DNA from: Ceratopteris richardii
Lineage: Eukaryota > Streptophyta > Polypodiopsida > Polypodiales > Pteridaceae
NCBI GenBank assembly: GCA_020310875.1
Contig: CM035407.1
Span: 69,005,158-69,069,157, forward strand
Direction of reading: 5' to 3'
Length of the DNA: 64,000 nt
In this document: positions 33,285 through 45,500 of the stretch, piece after piece
Layout of the letters: each line of letters begins with the position of its first letter
How positions within the stretch are numbered: the stretch's first letter is position 1
The notes under the pieces: model-generated
What the model was told of the DNA's origin: nothing
The model's database searches: none
Seen by the model: only the letters and a program-made list of their open reading frames with translations
Made by a program: the position numbers and the translations under genes

Positions 33285-35399
33285 GGAAGCTCTCGCTAAT
33301 GTAGCCACCTTCCATGCCAGTCTCACTCTAGAGGTGAGTGACTACTTGCGTACTCGCCGGTTGCTGGCCTTCGCGGAATTGTCTTGGCATTCCATGGAGT
33401 GTCATCCGTTCCATGCGCATCTTATTTCAGCCATTGCCGCCACACCTGTTACAGAGCAGTGTTGGCCGATTATGTTTAAACCCTCGTGTAGTGATCATTT
33501 TAGCCACGTTTGCTAAGGAATTTTGACTCTCTCAGGAAGGATTGGAGAATGGTCCACTCCTTCCTCTGGCCACCATCAAAGAACTGTTTCCCTGACACTC
33601 ATCTAATGAGTATGCCATTCTTTGCCGACCAGAACCCGAGCGTACTGCTCTACAATTCCTGATCGCCACACTAAATTTACAAAAACGCACCTATGACATT
33701 TCACGACCCTTTTATTCCATGCTCGATACTGCTTCCTGTGAACCTGGAAATTTCACATCCTTCTTATTCTGATGCATTCACTGTGAATGCGTGACGCTTA
33801 CCAAGCAAATCGCCAAACATGATATCCCTCGCACCCGCTTACCCCATATCCTCACCTTCCTCTTTCCAGTGATCGCCGCTCAACCACCTCTGAATACCAT
33901 GCTGTTACATGAAGAATCTACTCAAATGATCGACGACGATGACAATGAAGATTTGCTTCAATTCTTTACACACAAACACAGACGCATTAGTCCCTCCCAG
34001 AGTCAGGTACAGGGTTCCATCACGGGCCATGTAGTTGAAGTTTTCCACGACACCTCCACCTCCCTCCAGGTCGAATCCTTTGTCCCGTCATCTCCTCTCA
34101 AGCAGCCGAGTCAGGATGTCAACATGGAAGATGTCAATGAAGTTTCCTCGCGGGCGGAATCTCATCAGTCAGATGAGGACGCTGTGAAAGAGATCGTAGA
34201 CGATATCATCAAGGAAGTGATTGCCACTGTTGAGACCAGGATCGAAACGGCTGAGGTGACAAATCCGAATGAGACCGGAATTTTGTTGGTGCCAAACGCT
34301 CTTCGCCCTTCTCCCCCTATTCTTACGGATGCTGCTGAAATTCTTTCCGATGAACCCTCTAATGCTGGTCGCGCGGCCTTAACACCTCAATTATCTTCTC
34401 CCGATTACTCTCCAGCCCCCTCCCCTCATCTACTCTCTGCTTCGTCATCCCAACCCCCTCCTTCTCTTGCTCCGACAATAATGTTCACCAAATTGGAATC
34501 TATGGGTCGCCTCCTTATACAATTCTCCCAGCAATTACCCCTCTAGATGAAGCTTGCAATTGAGAATATTCGGCAAGAATTGCAAGGCAAAGTGGATTTG
34601 CTCGAAGCAGATATTGCACCATTACAGGAAGAAGCAAATGCAGTCAAAGCAGAGAATCATGCTCTGCACATTCAGCTCCAGCAACTCCGAGCACAATTAG
34701 TAGAAAGGGATAATGTGATTGCTCAACGGGATCGTGAGTTTGCGGAATTACAGGAAAAGGCTGTCCTTCGTGTTGATAGAGAGGAAGAAATTTCTCAATT
34801 GAAGCAGTTGGTTGATAGAGGATAAGGAAGATGCTCGGGTTGCTCTTGGCAATCTATTAGAAGAAACTCATGTGGACCTTGAGCTGGTGACACAAAAGGG
34901 GCAAGAAATGACTGACTTGGCCATGCAGAATACTAAAGAGTTAAAGACAGTATCTGCCAACCTTTTCCAGAAGAATCGTGACTTGGAAGCACAGACGAGC
35001 CTGACGATTCAGCTCAAGAAACTGTTAGCAGGTATTGTGAAGGAGCGGGATGCCTATTATAAAACTATCCAGTATCAAGCTCAAGAACTGGAACAAAGAG
35101 AAAAACAATTGGGATTTCAAGCCGAGAGATTGGCCAGAATTGATGCAGAAACCACCGAAATAAAGCTGAGACGTGATGCGGCCATAGCCAACGAATTTCA
35201 TTTGCACGAAGCATTTTTGCAGACGCAGGCAGAACTGCTGATGAGTCAAGTCATTGCTATTAGTTCGGTACGAACTGATGCACAATTGGTGGAGCCAGAC
35301 ATTTTGAAGACTATGCTGGACTCATTAAAGCAAAAGATCACAAGAACTTTTAAACTAGCCTGCTCACTGTATATACAAGGCATTATTGATGAGCCTTAG
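33285..35399 (+). pseudogene. Gypsy-2 extra region between pol and 3' LTR (acidic, then coiled-coil-like)
   Basis: Coding-like text in three parts. The first is a globular-looking start (EALANVATFHASLTLEVSDY, about 33285-33780). The second is an acidic, Ser/Pro-rich middle (QMIDDDDNEDLLQFF, then PSPPILTDAAEI; about 33900-34540). The third is a long E/Q/L-rich part with heptad spacing (IENIRQELQGKVDLLEADI, EELVTQKGQ-like, QAQELEQREKQLGFQAERLA; about 34547-35390). No known domain is recognised. It ends 44 bases before the 3' LTR, so it belongs to the element. Extra open regions between integrase and 3' LTR are known in Tat/Athila-type Gypsy elements; the role here is unknown. Broken. Confidence 0.7.
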
Positions 35400-35417
35400 T
35401 TGTATTCTTCCTTTTTG

Positions 35418-35428
35418 GGTTCGAGTCC
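35418..35428 (+). promoter_or_regulatory. B-box-like motif just before the Gypsy-2 3' LTR
   Basis: GGTTCGAGTCC fits the tRNA T-loop/pol III B-box consensus (GGTTCGANTCC). No A box or foldable tRNA is visible upstream, so it is a lone motif and may be chance. Confidence 0.3.
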
Positions 35429-35442
35429 ACCGTGCATGCCAG

Positions 35443-35906
35443 TGTTAAGCCACCGGATGGGAATATGTAATTTTATTTCTCATAATCGCACACACCGAAA
35501 AGGTGTAGCGAACAGATGTAATTCTTTATTTGTTAATAAAAAGGCAAGTACAACATTCGGCGAGAGAGAGAGGATCGCCAGACTGTCTGTCTAGGCGATT
35601 ACGATGGAAGCTGTGTTGCAGAGTTACAGAAATCTTTAGTATTGGTATTTTGTTTGTTGAATTTCAGTGATTAATCATTAACACAGTAATGTTGCATTAA
35701 CATTAATACGCCTGTGCGACGTCGTAGTTGTTAATTCACGCAATAACGTATTGTGTAGCGATAATCATTGACTTGAAGGACATTAACTGTTATTTGAATG
35801 CTAACTGGGAAAATTAAATAAAGGGCCTCTGCACTATCAGACCCCTATCCATCCCCAAGAACCCGAAATGAGATTAAAAGCGGCTTAGTGAGAAGCGCTT
35901 TTAACA
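35443..35906 (+). repeat. Gypsy-2 3' LTR
   Basis: 464 bases, the same length as the 5' LTR, with 29 differences of which 23 are transitions. The usual polypurine tract is not seen directly in front of it. Confidence 0.95.
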
Positions 35907-36111
35907 CTTCAAACAACAAAAGAGTAGCTCCAGGTTAAAGAAGAGGAAATCAATTAGAAAGACAAGGAGATATAACATTAGAAAAGTAATTATAATATCT
36001 TATATTCTTCGTTCAAAAAGGTCCAGGAACATAATCAAGAACTATTGTCCATGTTAGATCCTAAAAGTCGTGTAACTATTCAGAACAATAAGGGATCAAA
36101 GATGGTAAAGA
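35907..36111 (+). pseudogene. Gypsy-H extra region between Gypsy-2 and Copia-A copy 5
   Basis: 205 bases of lysine/glutamine-rich text continuing Gypsy-H between two insertions. It is bounded by the Gypsy-2 target duplicate on the left and the AAAGA duplicate of Copia-A copy 5 on the right (36107-36111). Confidence 0.5.
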
Positions 36112-36344
36112 TGTTGATATATTTAGGTAGTGATATATGTGAACACTCTAGGACATCCATTGGGGCACTTTTTTCCCTCGTTAGGATCTTTTTCCCCCAT
36201 CTTGTATATAAGCCTATCGCCCTAACGAGCTACTTATCTTTGTACATTCTATTGGTAATACATTCAATATTGTGTTGTTGTGCTCCAAGCTTCTTTTGCT
36301 TCCTTGTGCTGTCCATGTGCTTTTGCATATGTCTAACTCTAATA
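36112..36344 (+). repeat. Copia-A copy 5, 5' LTR
   Basis: 233 bases, family start TGTTGATATATTTAGG, end CTAACTCTAATA. Followed directly by the primer site. Confidence 0.93.
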
Positions 36345-39300
36345 ATTGGTATCAGAGTAGGTCACCGCTTCATCTAGGGCATCATCGACACTCCTCCGAT
36401 CAGAGTCTTAGAATCACACGAAATTTGGTACGCATACTCAAGGTGATTAAGAGATGCTTTGTGGTGCCAAAATCGCGATATGAGCTCGTTTCTACCTTCA
36501 AACGTCCTATTGTAGTGCTTCTGTAGGCTATTTCATCTTTTTGCGCCAAAGATATATACTACTTTCAGTTCACTACTATAAGCGTATCGAAGTCTGCTAC
36601 AGGTATAACTAACTCATTTGGGTAGTTTTGTTCAACTTTTTCAGATACAATAATTTTTTGTGTATCAAGGTAGTCTAGTTAGTGGCCATGGCTGAAACCA
36701 ATGATGTATTCCGTATGCTGGCCGTTGAGGATAAGTTGGATGGTACCAATTATCCATTGTCGGCTTATATGATGTGTCATGTATTGGTTGCAAAAGACTG
36801 TTGAATATTGTGTAGGGTGTTGAAAAATGTCCTATTACACCTGCGAACACAGGTACTGCAAATACAGGTACTGCAAATACAGGTACTAAAGCTGATGCAG
36901 ATGGTGATATTCTGTAGATTCCTATTCGTGTTGTTGTTTCTATTGCACCTACTATAGAGAAAATTTGTTGGGATGGTAGAGATGCTCAACCATATGCACT
37001 GATAGCTTTGTCTATTAAACGTGAAATTATTCCTCACATTCACTCTTACAGAGTAGGTAAGGATGCTTGTGATACACTTACCTTATTGTACCAGACTAGG
37101 AACGAGGCTCGTGTTGCTTACCTCCAAAAATAGTTGGAGAGTGAGCACATGAATGAAGGTGATTCTATGGACAATTTTCTAACAAAGATCAAGGATTTGA
37201 GGGAACAATTGATTTCTGCTAATGAAGTCCTTCCTGAAAGTTTACTTGTGTAGACCGTTTTGAATGGTCTTCCTGATTCATATTAGAGTTTTGCTTCTAC
37301 TCTTCATTTGATGATGAAAGGCAAACGGAATTCCCTATCATTTGAAGAGTTAGTTTCTATTCTTTTGCAGGAAGATCAGTCTAGGCAGAACAAGTCCATC
37401 ATGCATGTTGTAGATCAACCTTTCATGGCTAGTTAGAAGGGCAAAGGTAAATGGAGCTCATCTACTAGTAAGTAGAAATCTACAAATGCTGCACATTCCA
37501 AGAAGGAAGACAAAGATGAGAAGAAATCGGAAAACCAAAAATTATTTTGCAAATATTGTAAAGCAAATGATCATGTAATTAAGAGCTATCCAAAACTAGC
37601 TGCTAAAGAGGCAAAGAAAAAAGAGGCCAAAATAGTTGTTGTAGAGATCTCTACACCAAAAACAAAGTCTCTTAATCTTGTGCAGGATGAAGGATGGGCA
37701 TTTACTACTGTTTGTAGTTTTGACCCATCTTCTCATGAGCAGTGCATGTCTGCAATAAACTCAAATGTTTGGTACTTTGATAATGGGGCAACCAAACATA
37801 CTACCTCGCAGCAGAGTTTCTTCTCTTCACTTGAGCCTGCCCCTACAGGGAATATTGTCACATGCACCAAAAATTGCTCTTATCTTCTGATTGAGGGGGG
37901 GGGGATATATATCTTTTTACTTTATTGCATTTTTGGCTGAATGTGGGATAAAACATTAGTGTACAATGATGACCTCAAGAGAATGGAGTTGTTGAATGAA
38001 AGAACATGTCACTCATGGAGATGGCAAGGTGTATGGTCAAGAGTCAGGCTTTACCACATATTTTCTGGCTTAAGGCTGTTATGTGTGCAACATATGTACT
38101 TAACAGGTGTCCCACTAGAGTGCTACAACCTATCACTCCATATGAGGCTTGGCATGGTCGCAAGCCATTTTTTGTTCATTTGTGTCTTTTTGGTTGCCTA
38201 GCATATGTGTTAGTGCTTGAACAACATCACAGAAAATTTGATGATAAAGTAGTAAAATGCATTTTTGTTGGGTGTAGTTCTGAAAGCAAAGGCTATCATT
38301 TGTATCATCCACAGACTAAATGTATTTTGGTTAGCCGTGATGTTGTTTTTGTGGAAGATGCTATTCAGCCCTTACTTTCATGTATGAAGGAGACATCTGT
38401 TAGCTCCAAAGACATGTATGATACTTTGCTGTCTCTTTTATAGGTGGACAATCTAGTGCTGGTCCTAATGAGGCAACTGCTCAACCTTTGTAGGTTTCAT
38501 GTGATGATGCAGATCATTCCATTTTTGATGCAGATTTACATGATGCACTTGTTGATGAGAGAACTAATATTGAGAAGGCAAAAGTTATGCCAAAATGGCT
38601 GATGCAGACTTTGCGTGATAGTAAATTAGATGCACCTGTGTCATATCATACTCGTTCAGGCTCTCATAGTGCCTCTTTTGCATGAGATTGCTATGCTATG
38701 GATTCATCTATTCTCTGTGATGAGATTGAGCCTCTTTCATTTGATGAAGCATAAAATTGTAAACAGTGGATGGCTGCAATGCAATCTAAATATGATGCTA
38801 TCATGAAGAATTGTACCTTCTCTTTATGTGACTTGCCTCCTAGGAAGAAGGCCATTGGCACTTAGTGGGCATACAAGCTGAAGTGTAAACTTGATGGAAT
38901 AGTTGATAGGTATAAGGCTAGGCTTGTTGCAAAGGGTTATGCGCAGGAAAGAGGCATTGATTTTGATGAGACCTTTGCACCTACATGCCAAATGACTATT
39001 GTTTGTAGCATCTGTGCACTTTCAGCTCCTCATGGTTGGAATGTACTTTAGTTGGACATTAAAAAAACATTTTTGAATGGCGACTTGCATGAAGAAGCGT
39101 ATGTTTTTTAGCCCCGTGGCTTTGTGCAAAAAGGGCATGAAAACCAGGTGTGCAGGTTAAAGAAGACATTATTGGTTTAAAGCAAGCACCACGTGCTTGG
39201 TTTGAAAAGATACATGCCTATCTCATTGCACATGGTTTTGAGAACAACCCAATTGAAAGCACCTTATATGTTAAGTGTGCTAATGATGTGTTTCTGATCA

Positions 39301-40338
39301 TTGTTGTGTATGTTGATGACATGCTACTCACTGGTCCTCATGAAACACATATTGCTGATTTTAAGGCTGATTTGCATGCCTCATTTGAGATGTCTGATTT
39401 GGGGCATTTGCATCACTATTTGGGCATTCAATTTATGCAAGTTGATGGTGGAATGGCTTTGTTTCAAACGAAATATATTGACACATTATTGTAGTGTTTT
39501 AGCCTTGAAGATTGTAAGCCTATTGCCACTCCTATGGAGACAGGTTTATGATTGAGTCTTCATGCTGCTGGAGATGCATTTGATGTTGTTCTCTATCAGC
39601 AGGCTGTTGGATGCTTGATTTACTAATGCATTACTTGACTATATATTCAGTTTGCTGTCTCACAGATGAGCATGTTTATGCATTGCCCAGGTGTCAAGCA
39701 TTGGAAGGTGGTTAAGTGCATCTTTTGCTACTTGAGTGGTACCCAACTACTTGGATTGTTTTATCCCAAGGGGGGATCACTACCACTAGATTTTCATGCT
39801 TTTTCTGATAGTGATTGGGCTAGTTGCTATGACACTCATGTGTCCACTAGTGACTTTTGCTTCATGCTTGGTAGCTCATGTATACCTTAGTTGAGCAAGA
39901 AGCAGCCTACTGTAGCCACTTCCAGTTGTGAGGCTGAGTATAAGGAAGCTTTCATAGCGGCTGTTGAGTGTGTGTGGCTCAAACGCCTTATGGCTAATTT
40001 GGGTGTTGGTTAGTCTTCTGCCACCACCATCTTCACTGACAGTCAGAGCACATTGGTAGTTGCGAGGAACCCTATGTTCCATGCTCGCACTAAGCACATT
40101 GAGGTGCATTATCATTATGTTAGGGAGAGGTTCTCTGCTCGGGAGATCAGCTTGGCATATGTGCCCACACAGGAGAACATTGCAGACCTTTTCACAAAGG
40201 CTTTGCCTAGGGAGAAGTTTGAAGATTTTCGCAAAGCTTTGGGCTTATTTCCTTTTGTGGATTGATTCCACATAGCTTGGCACTTGCTTATACATGAGTG
40301 CCAACTCCTTGTTCACTGCATCACTTCTAGGGGAGATT

Positions 40339-40570
40339 TGTTGATATATTTAGGTAGTGATGTGTGTGAACACTCTAGGACCATGGGTGCACTTTTTTCC
40401 CTCTTTAGGAGGTTTTTTTCCCCCAGCTTGTAAATACGCCTATTTCCCTAATGGGCTACTTATCTTTGTACATTCTAGTGGTAATACATTCAATATTGTG
40501 TTGTTGTGCTCCAAGCTTCTTCTTCTTCCTTGTGCTATTCGCATGTTTCCGCAGACGTCTAACTCTAACA
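40339..40570 (+). repeat. Copia-A copy 5, 3' LTR
   Basis: 232 bases, ending CTAACTCTAACA. Preceded by TCTAGGGGAGATT, the family polypurine tract in altered form. Confidence 0.93.
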
Positions 40571-42010
40571 AAAGAGTATGGAAAGGGAGCTGCAAGAATT
40601 GAGAAAGGGAAATTAGAAACCAAAAGAGAAAATGCAACTCAAGGATACTCAAGATAAAAAAAAAGGATATGAGGTTGTAGATAAGGAAGGGTTTAGAGGA
40701 ATATCAAAAAATTCCAAGAAGAAATTAGAAAAGAAATGGAAAATTATGCCCTAGAAATAAAGTATGATTCACAGGAAATGGATGCTATCTTGCAAAGAGA
40801 ATAGATAAAGTTGGAAGCACAAATTCAAAGTCTATTGGAGCAAAGCAAGGAACATTTGCAAGAAGGATCACATGATTATGAAGAACAAAGAATTAGTCCA
40901 GTCAAAGATACTTAAACAAGAGATGAGGAACAAATAATGATTGATAAATTTGATAATGAAGATCAAAATTAGGGATTCTAAACTTGTACATTACTTAAAA
41001 ATAGAAATAATAGAATCAAAGGAATTGTATGATAGATATGAGATTAAACTCATCAAATTTTTGGTACATAAGGTCAAATAGCCTCTAAGGACACTATCCA
41101 ATTTTGATATCTTGGATGTGCCTTTGCCTTACCTACAAGAATATATTAAAGAATATTAGATTAGTATACTCAACAAAGAACCATACAATTTTTTCAAGGA
41201 GTTTTCAGATAGTCACTTTGTACTAACCAAACAATTTTTTCATAAAGTAAATCCTACATGGAATAGATAATTTTTGGCAAAACATAAGGAATGCAGGCAT
41301 GTATGGATAGAGGCATCAATAAGATTTAGGCTGAATCTTGCATATTGTCCATGTGCTAGAAGAAGAAGCGGACAAATAGACCTAGCTGATTTTGCCAAGT
41401 TAGGAGGTCCACCAAGGTGAGGATGGCCAACAAAATCCTATGGGCTAAATATAATTGATACATTTATATTAGATATGCAGGATCTACATGATTACACTAT
41501 CATTGTACAAATTCGAATCCTCAAAATGATCAAATTCTACCTAGAATCTTTTACAAAAGCCAATATGAGAACAATGATATTTTTGGGATTTGACTTAGCT
41601 TCCGACACATTAATTTTTGAATTCGGTGAAGCTCTAGATAAACAATGTTTGATGTCATATTTCATCAAATTCATGTTCATGCAAAATATTTATCTTCAAA
41701 CTTTTGAATATGCCTTCACTACCGACTTTTTGGAATAGGAATTAGAGATTTTTGACAGAGTCTCTCTAGGTCTTGAGGCAAGAATAATAGCATATGAAAG
41801 TATCTTTTTGGAATATCAAAGCAGAAATACAGTGGATGCTCTAAAAGCATCAAGGAATTGGAGAAAAGCTATGATAGAGTCAATTAATGACATCAATTCA
41901 AAGGAAATACAAAAATACATAAAGCTTCAATAGGTCTACAATAGAGGTAGAAATAGTAAAAAGGACAACCAAAATTGTACATAAGTTTTGATGGGGACAT
42001 CAAAAAGTTA
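40571..42010 (+). pseudogene. Gypsy-H extra region, last part
   Basis: Starts with lysine/glutamate-rich helical text (about 40580-40960), then globular-looking stretches such as DILDVPLPYLQEYIKEY (about 41100), KEFSDSHFVLTKQFFHK (about 41200) and SFTKANMRTMIFLGFDLASD (about 41540-41610). No domain was recognised. It ends just before a purine tract and LTR start at 42011-42025, so it lies where an element-encoded region upstream of the 3' LTR should be. Many breaks. Confidence 0.45.
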
Positions 42011-42500
42011 AGGAGGGGGAGGATGTTGAAGCAAAACATTTCAAAACACTTGTATATTGATACTTTTTCTTTGTAAATAGAAAAAATGTAGAGTTAGACT
42101 ACTCTAAATTTTGTAAAAGTTGGGATGAGTCTTCCTTGAGTTATTATAGAACTATGTACAAAATTAGGAAGTCATTAGGTAACCAAAGATAGTAGTTTTG
42201 GACTCTAGAAGTTCAAAAAATAGTTCATTTTGGAAGTAATATATAAGTCAATGTAAGAGGAATTGAGGGACACAATGTCATTTGTACACTTTCTTCACTA
42301 AGAATAGAGAGCTCCTCGTTTAGTTGTCATCTACTCTTCACTATGATGCCTTTGTGTGATGTCTTGTGTGCCTAATAGTGTGTTTTTGTGGTTGATTATT
42401 CATCTTTAGATTGACTTGAGACTTGAATGTGAGATCATTGATGAGTTTAATATTTTGTTTGGAGATCTTTTCTTGGATTAGAGAAATTTAGCTGTTTTTA
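42011..42500 (+). repeat. Gypsy-H polypurine tract and 3' LTR start
   Basis: AAGGAGGGGGAGGA (42011-42024) is followed by TGTTGAAGCAAAAC, a classic polypurine tract and LTR start. AATATATAAG near 42237 may be the TATA region. The LTR end is not certain because a minus-strand leader (towards 43109) follows without a clear border. Confidence 0.6.
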
Positions 42501-45500
42501 AGTGGCTGTATCATTGGTTTTTACTCAAGATAAGTAACGTTTCTTATGATGTTTCGATTTTCCATACAAAATGGCATGGAATAGGCACTTGAATCATGCA
42601 ATTTGGTGCTATATTCATGGAGTTATGAGTGTTTGAAGTTTCCAGCCATTTATTCTCAAAACATCATGTTTTCAATAAATTGTGTTTTTATCGATCATAT
42701 CTTTTATCAAATTTTTATTGATCTCATGTCAAATTTGGCTTACATATTTGATGAATGATTGTGCTGTGGTTTATTGCATTATTCTTTAAGAAGCAATTGG
42801 GTTAACTCATCTTTGGATTGACAATTTGAAGGCATTTCCTTTCCTCAATCAAGTCATTGTTGCTACAATGGGAAAGATACTCTATTAATAGAGTGATGAA
42901 ACAATACGTGAGAAATAACAATAGTTTTTACCTCAGTACTTCACAAGTACCCAATAGCTGACATTGATGCTCTCCTTCTTCACTAAGATAGTACCCTTTG
43001 CTTGATGCTTTTGAACTTAATCCAATAACTCTCCTTCATTCAAGTTCGTTCAATGGATTTTCCTAGTCCTTCTTGGATGCTTTTGTATGTCAAAATGCTT
43101 TGATACCACTGATAAGAGAATAAGTAGCCTTGAAGCATAGGTGGCCTCATAAGCACACTCTCAAAACCACTGTTCACTCAAACTATTGGTTCTCTGAACT
43201 CTTGAGAGCTAAACTTGAGAGATATTGCAAACATGAACTAAACTTAGAGACCTTGCTATTGCAAGTTATTTCACTCAAATGGTTCTTCCTATTGTGAGAA
43301 CCAATGCCTCCAAGATAGAAAAGTTATAGCCTTAACTAGGCATACACAGATAGACCACTACTCACTTCTATACCTAAGTCTCTCAGAATATGAAGAGATT
43401 CAACATGCGCTTCAAGAAAAATTTAGGAGGCAAGCAAGACATGAGTGAGATATGATAAGGAAACCTTGCTTAACACTTAGAGTTATCTAGCTCATATACA
43501 CATAAATCTATGAGCTAGGTATGGCTTCATAAAGATGAGTGAAATCACTCAAGCAAGAAGGAGGCTTGCTAAGCAAGGACTCTACTAGCTTATTCAAATG
43601 CTCAAAGAGCTCACACACATGCCAAATATCTATTTCAAAGTACATTGTGAGTTCATATAGATTTGATAAATTTTGCTATAATCTAGGAATCACTTTTCCT
43701 AAATTATAGGCTTTAGATGACTTATGGAAAGTTTTGATAGGGGTATTTCATATTCAAATTCAAAATTGATTTCTCATGCTTGATGTCTTGCTTCATGTTA
43801 CTCCTAGTGGCATCCATCCAAAGGTTCATTTATGCATTAAGTTTGAAGCTTGAACTTCAACACCACTTCCAACCAACATTTCCTTGATTTTTTACCCTAC
43901 CAGAGGACTTCTTTGTCCAATTAGGCTTGAAAATTCTATGTAAAATGTAGGAGAAAATTTTCCTTTACTTTTGGTCAATTTAAAATTAACTTGATCAAAA
44001 TTAGGATAATTTTCTCAAAGAACTTAGCTTTAAGTTTGGGAATTGTCAATCTTATGATCGAATCCTTACTTCATGAATCAATAAGTCATTCCTAAATCTA
44101 TGAAATTCATTGTAGTTATGCTACTTAACTTGAAGAAAACTCAAACGAATAAGTCAACTTAGACTTTGGCATCTTTGAAGATTGAATGGGTTCTTTACAA
44201 AAAATCTATTTGGGATGTTTAATTTGGTTGTTTACTTCCATTTGCTATCCTTGAATTTTACAAAAAAATGTTAGATACTTTATCTAAGTAATTTCCAAGA
44301 GTTTTTGAAAGCAGTAAAGAAGCATCAAGATTGTGTATAACCAATTCAAACTTTGAAGATACTTAGACTTGATGTGAGTCAAAATCTATGTGATCCATTA
44401 CTTTTAACTTTTCAAAGATCTTTTTCAACAAGGTACTGAAGTATTTTATCTATCGTTAAGAAAAATAGACTAAATTCTCAAAAAGATTCTTGCAATCCAA
44501 TAACTAAATACTAGTGTGATATCCGACCTTGATTTCATGAGCCACCAAGTTTTATTGATAATGTTTTCTTGTTTTACTCAAAACATTAATGCTTGCTGTA
44601 GGACTAAGTTGATCTTTAATTTATTCAATTTCTTTAATATTACTTACTTGGAATTCGATTTGTATGCATTACTAGCCAAAAGATTGATGCCACCAAGTAG
44701 CACTACCAACTAGGTGCTTTTAGACTAACTTAGTCTTTCAAACCTTAGTTGAAAAGTTCAAGGCAAAGTTTTAGTTCTTTGAATGTCGTCAAAAATTTCT
44801 AAAACAAAATACTTTATCTTGAAGTTTTCATAATTCAAGTAACAACATGCTTTGTCGTCCTTGAATTCTAGATTATCTTGGAAGTTAATTATTTCTTGAT
44901 CTTCTTACTTACTTGATCTTCTTAATTAATTAATCTTCAAGTTTCTAGTAAGATCATGCTTTTATCCTCCTTGAATTTAAACAAGAGCTTTTTACTCCTT
45001 GTCTTAAGATTACTTCCTTACTAAAGCTTTAAGTTGCTACCTACGGGACTTTATAGGAATCTCTCTACTACCTAAGTATAAGCATCCTCTCATGCTATTG
45101 GATTTCATGTTTACAAAATCCCTTAAGGATAACTAAAATTTATATTTTATCTTCTACATACTTAATTAGCATCATCATCACGGTTGCGGACTACATACTT
45201 GAAACAACTAAATCTATCACACTTTACTTGGCTATGCTATATCTATATTTGTGGTCTACAACCACCTTTAGGGATGCCATATTTTCTAAACTCCAACATG
45301 CCAAATATTTAGTTTCTAGATAAATTTCTTGAATAAAAATCTATATCGTGAATATGTTTTGGCTTTCCTTTATCTAACCCGTCATTAGGATTTATGGTTA
45401 TGTCCTTTTCTCTAAAAAGGTATACTTGAAAAGAGATCTAAGCTTTCAATATTCGATAACTTCTATCTTTAGCCAAATATCTTTCAAAAGGACACCATCA

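Larger units (their letters stand above)
16226..35906 (+). mobile_element. Gypsy-2: nearly full-length Ty3/Gypsy element carrying two nested Copia elements
   Basis: Bounded by 464-base LTRs (16226-16689 and 35443-35906) with CTTC on both outer sides (possibly ACTTC, since the LTR end is ambiguous by one base). Order of parts: LTR, leader with a 21-base array, gag, protease, reverse transcriptase, RNase H, integrase, extra helical region, LTR. The protease word LIDGGSGVNIV and the extra 3' region suggest the Tat/Athila branch rather than a chromovirus; that is family-level inference, and I see no chromodomain. Copia-A interrupts the leader (17419-22575) and Copia-B the integrase end (27477-32848); without them it is about 9.2 kb. 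LTRs differ at 29 of 464 sites. Broken, roughly a dozen breaks. Confidence 0.9.
36112..40570 (+). mobile_element. Copia-A copy 5: old LTR-to-LTR element
   Basis: LTRs at 36112-36344 and 40339-40570, with AAAGA on both sides (36107-36111 and 40571-40575). Parts follow copy 1: primer site ATTGGTATCAGAG, gag (from about 36690), zinc knuckle (about 37555), protease (about 37770), integrase (about 37990-38200), RT (about 38800-39500, YVDD near 39312) and RNase H (about 39800-40130). It is shorter than copy 1 (4.46 kb against 5.16 kb). LTRs differ at roughly 13% of sites, so it is much older than copy 1. Broken, well over a dozen breaks. Confidence 0.93.
5230..42300 (+). mobile_element. Gypsy-H: old Ty3/Gypsy element, host for most later insertions
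   Basis: Pieces of one plus-strand Ty3/Gypsy element surface between younger insertions: gag (5230-6674), gag end, protease and reverse transcriptase (8315-10713), a helical extra region (13010-15150, now inverted, then 15389-16225, 35907-36111 and 40571-42000), and a purine tract followed by a 3' LTR start at 42025. Matching 5-bp duplications at several inserts show that the pieces were once adjacent. The 5' LTR was not found. The end coordinate is approximate because the LTR end is unclear. Heavily broken (tens of breaks), and the oldest element in the nest. Confidence 0.65.

Noticed and set aside
35418-35428. tRNA gene or SINE
   Set aside because: Only a B-box word is present. No A box, anticodon arm or acceptor pairing could be found upstream.
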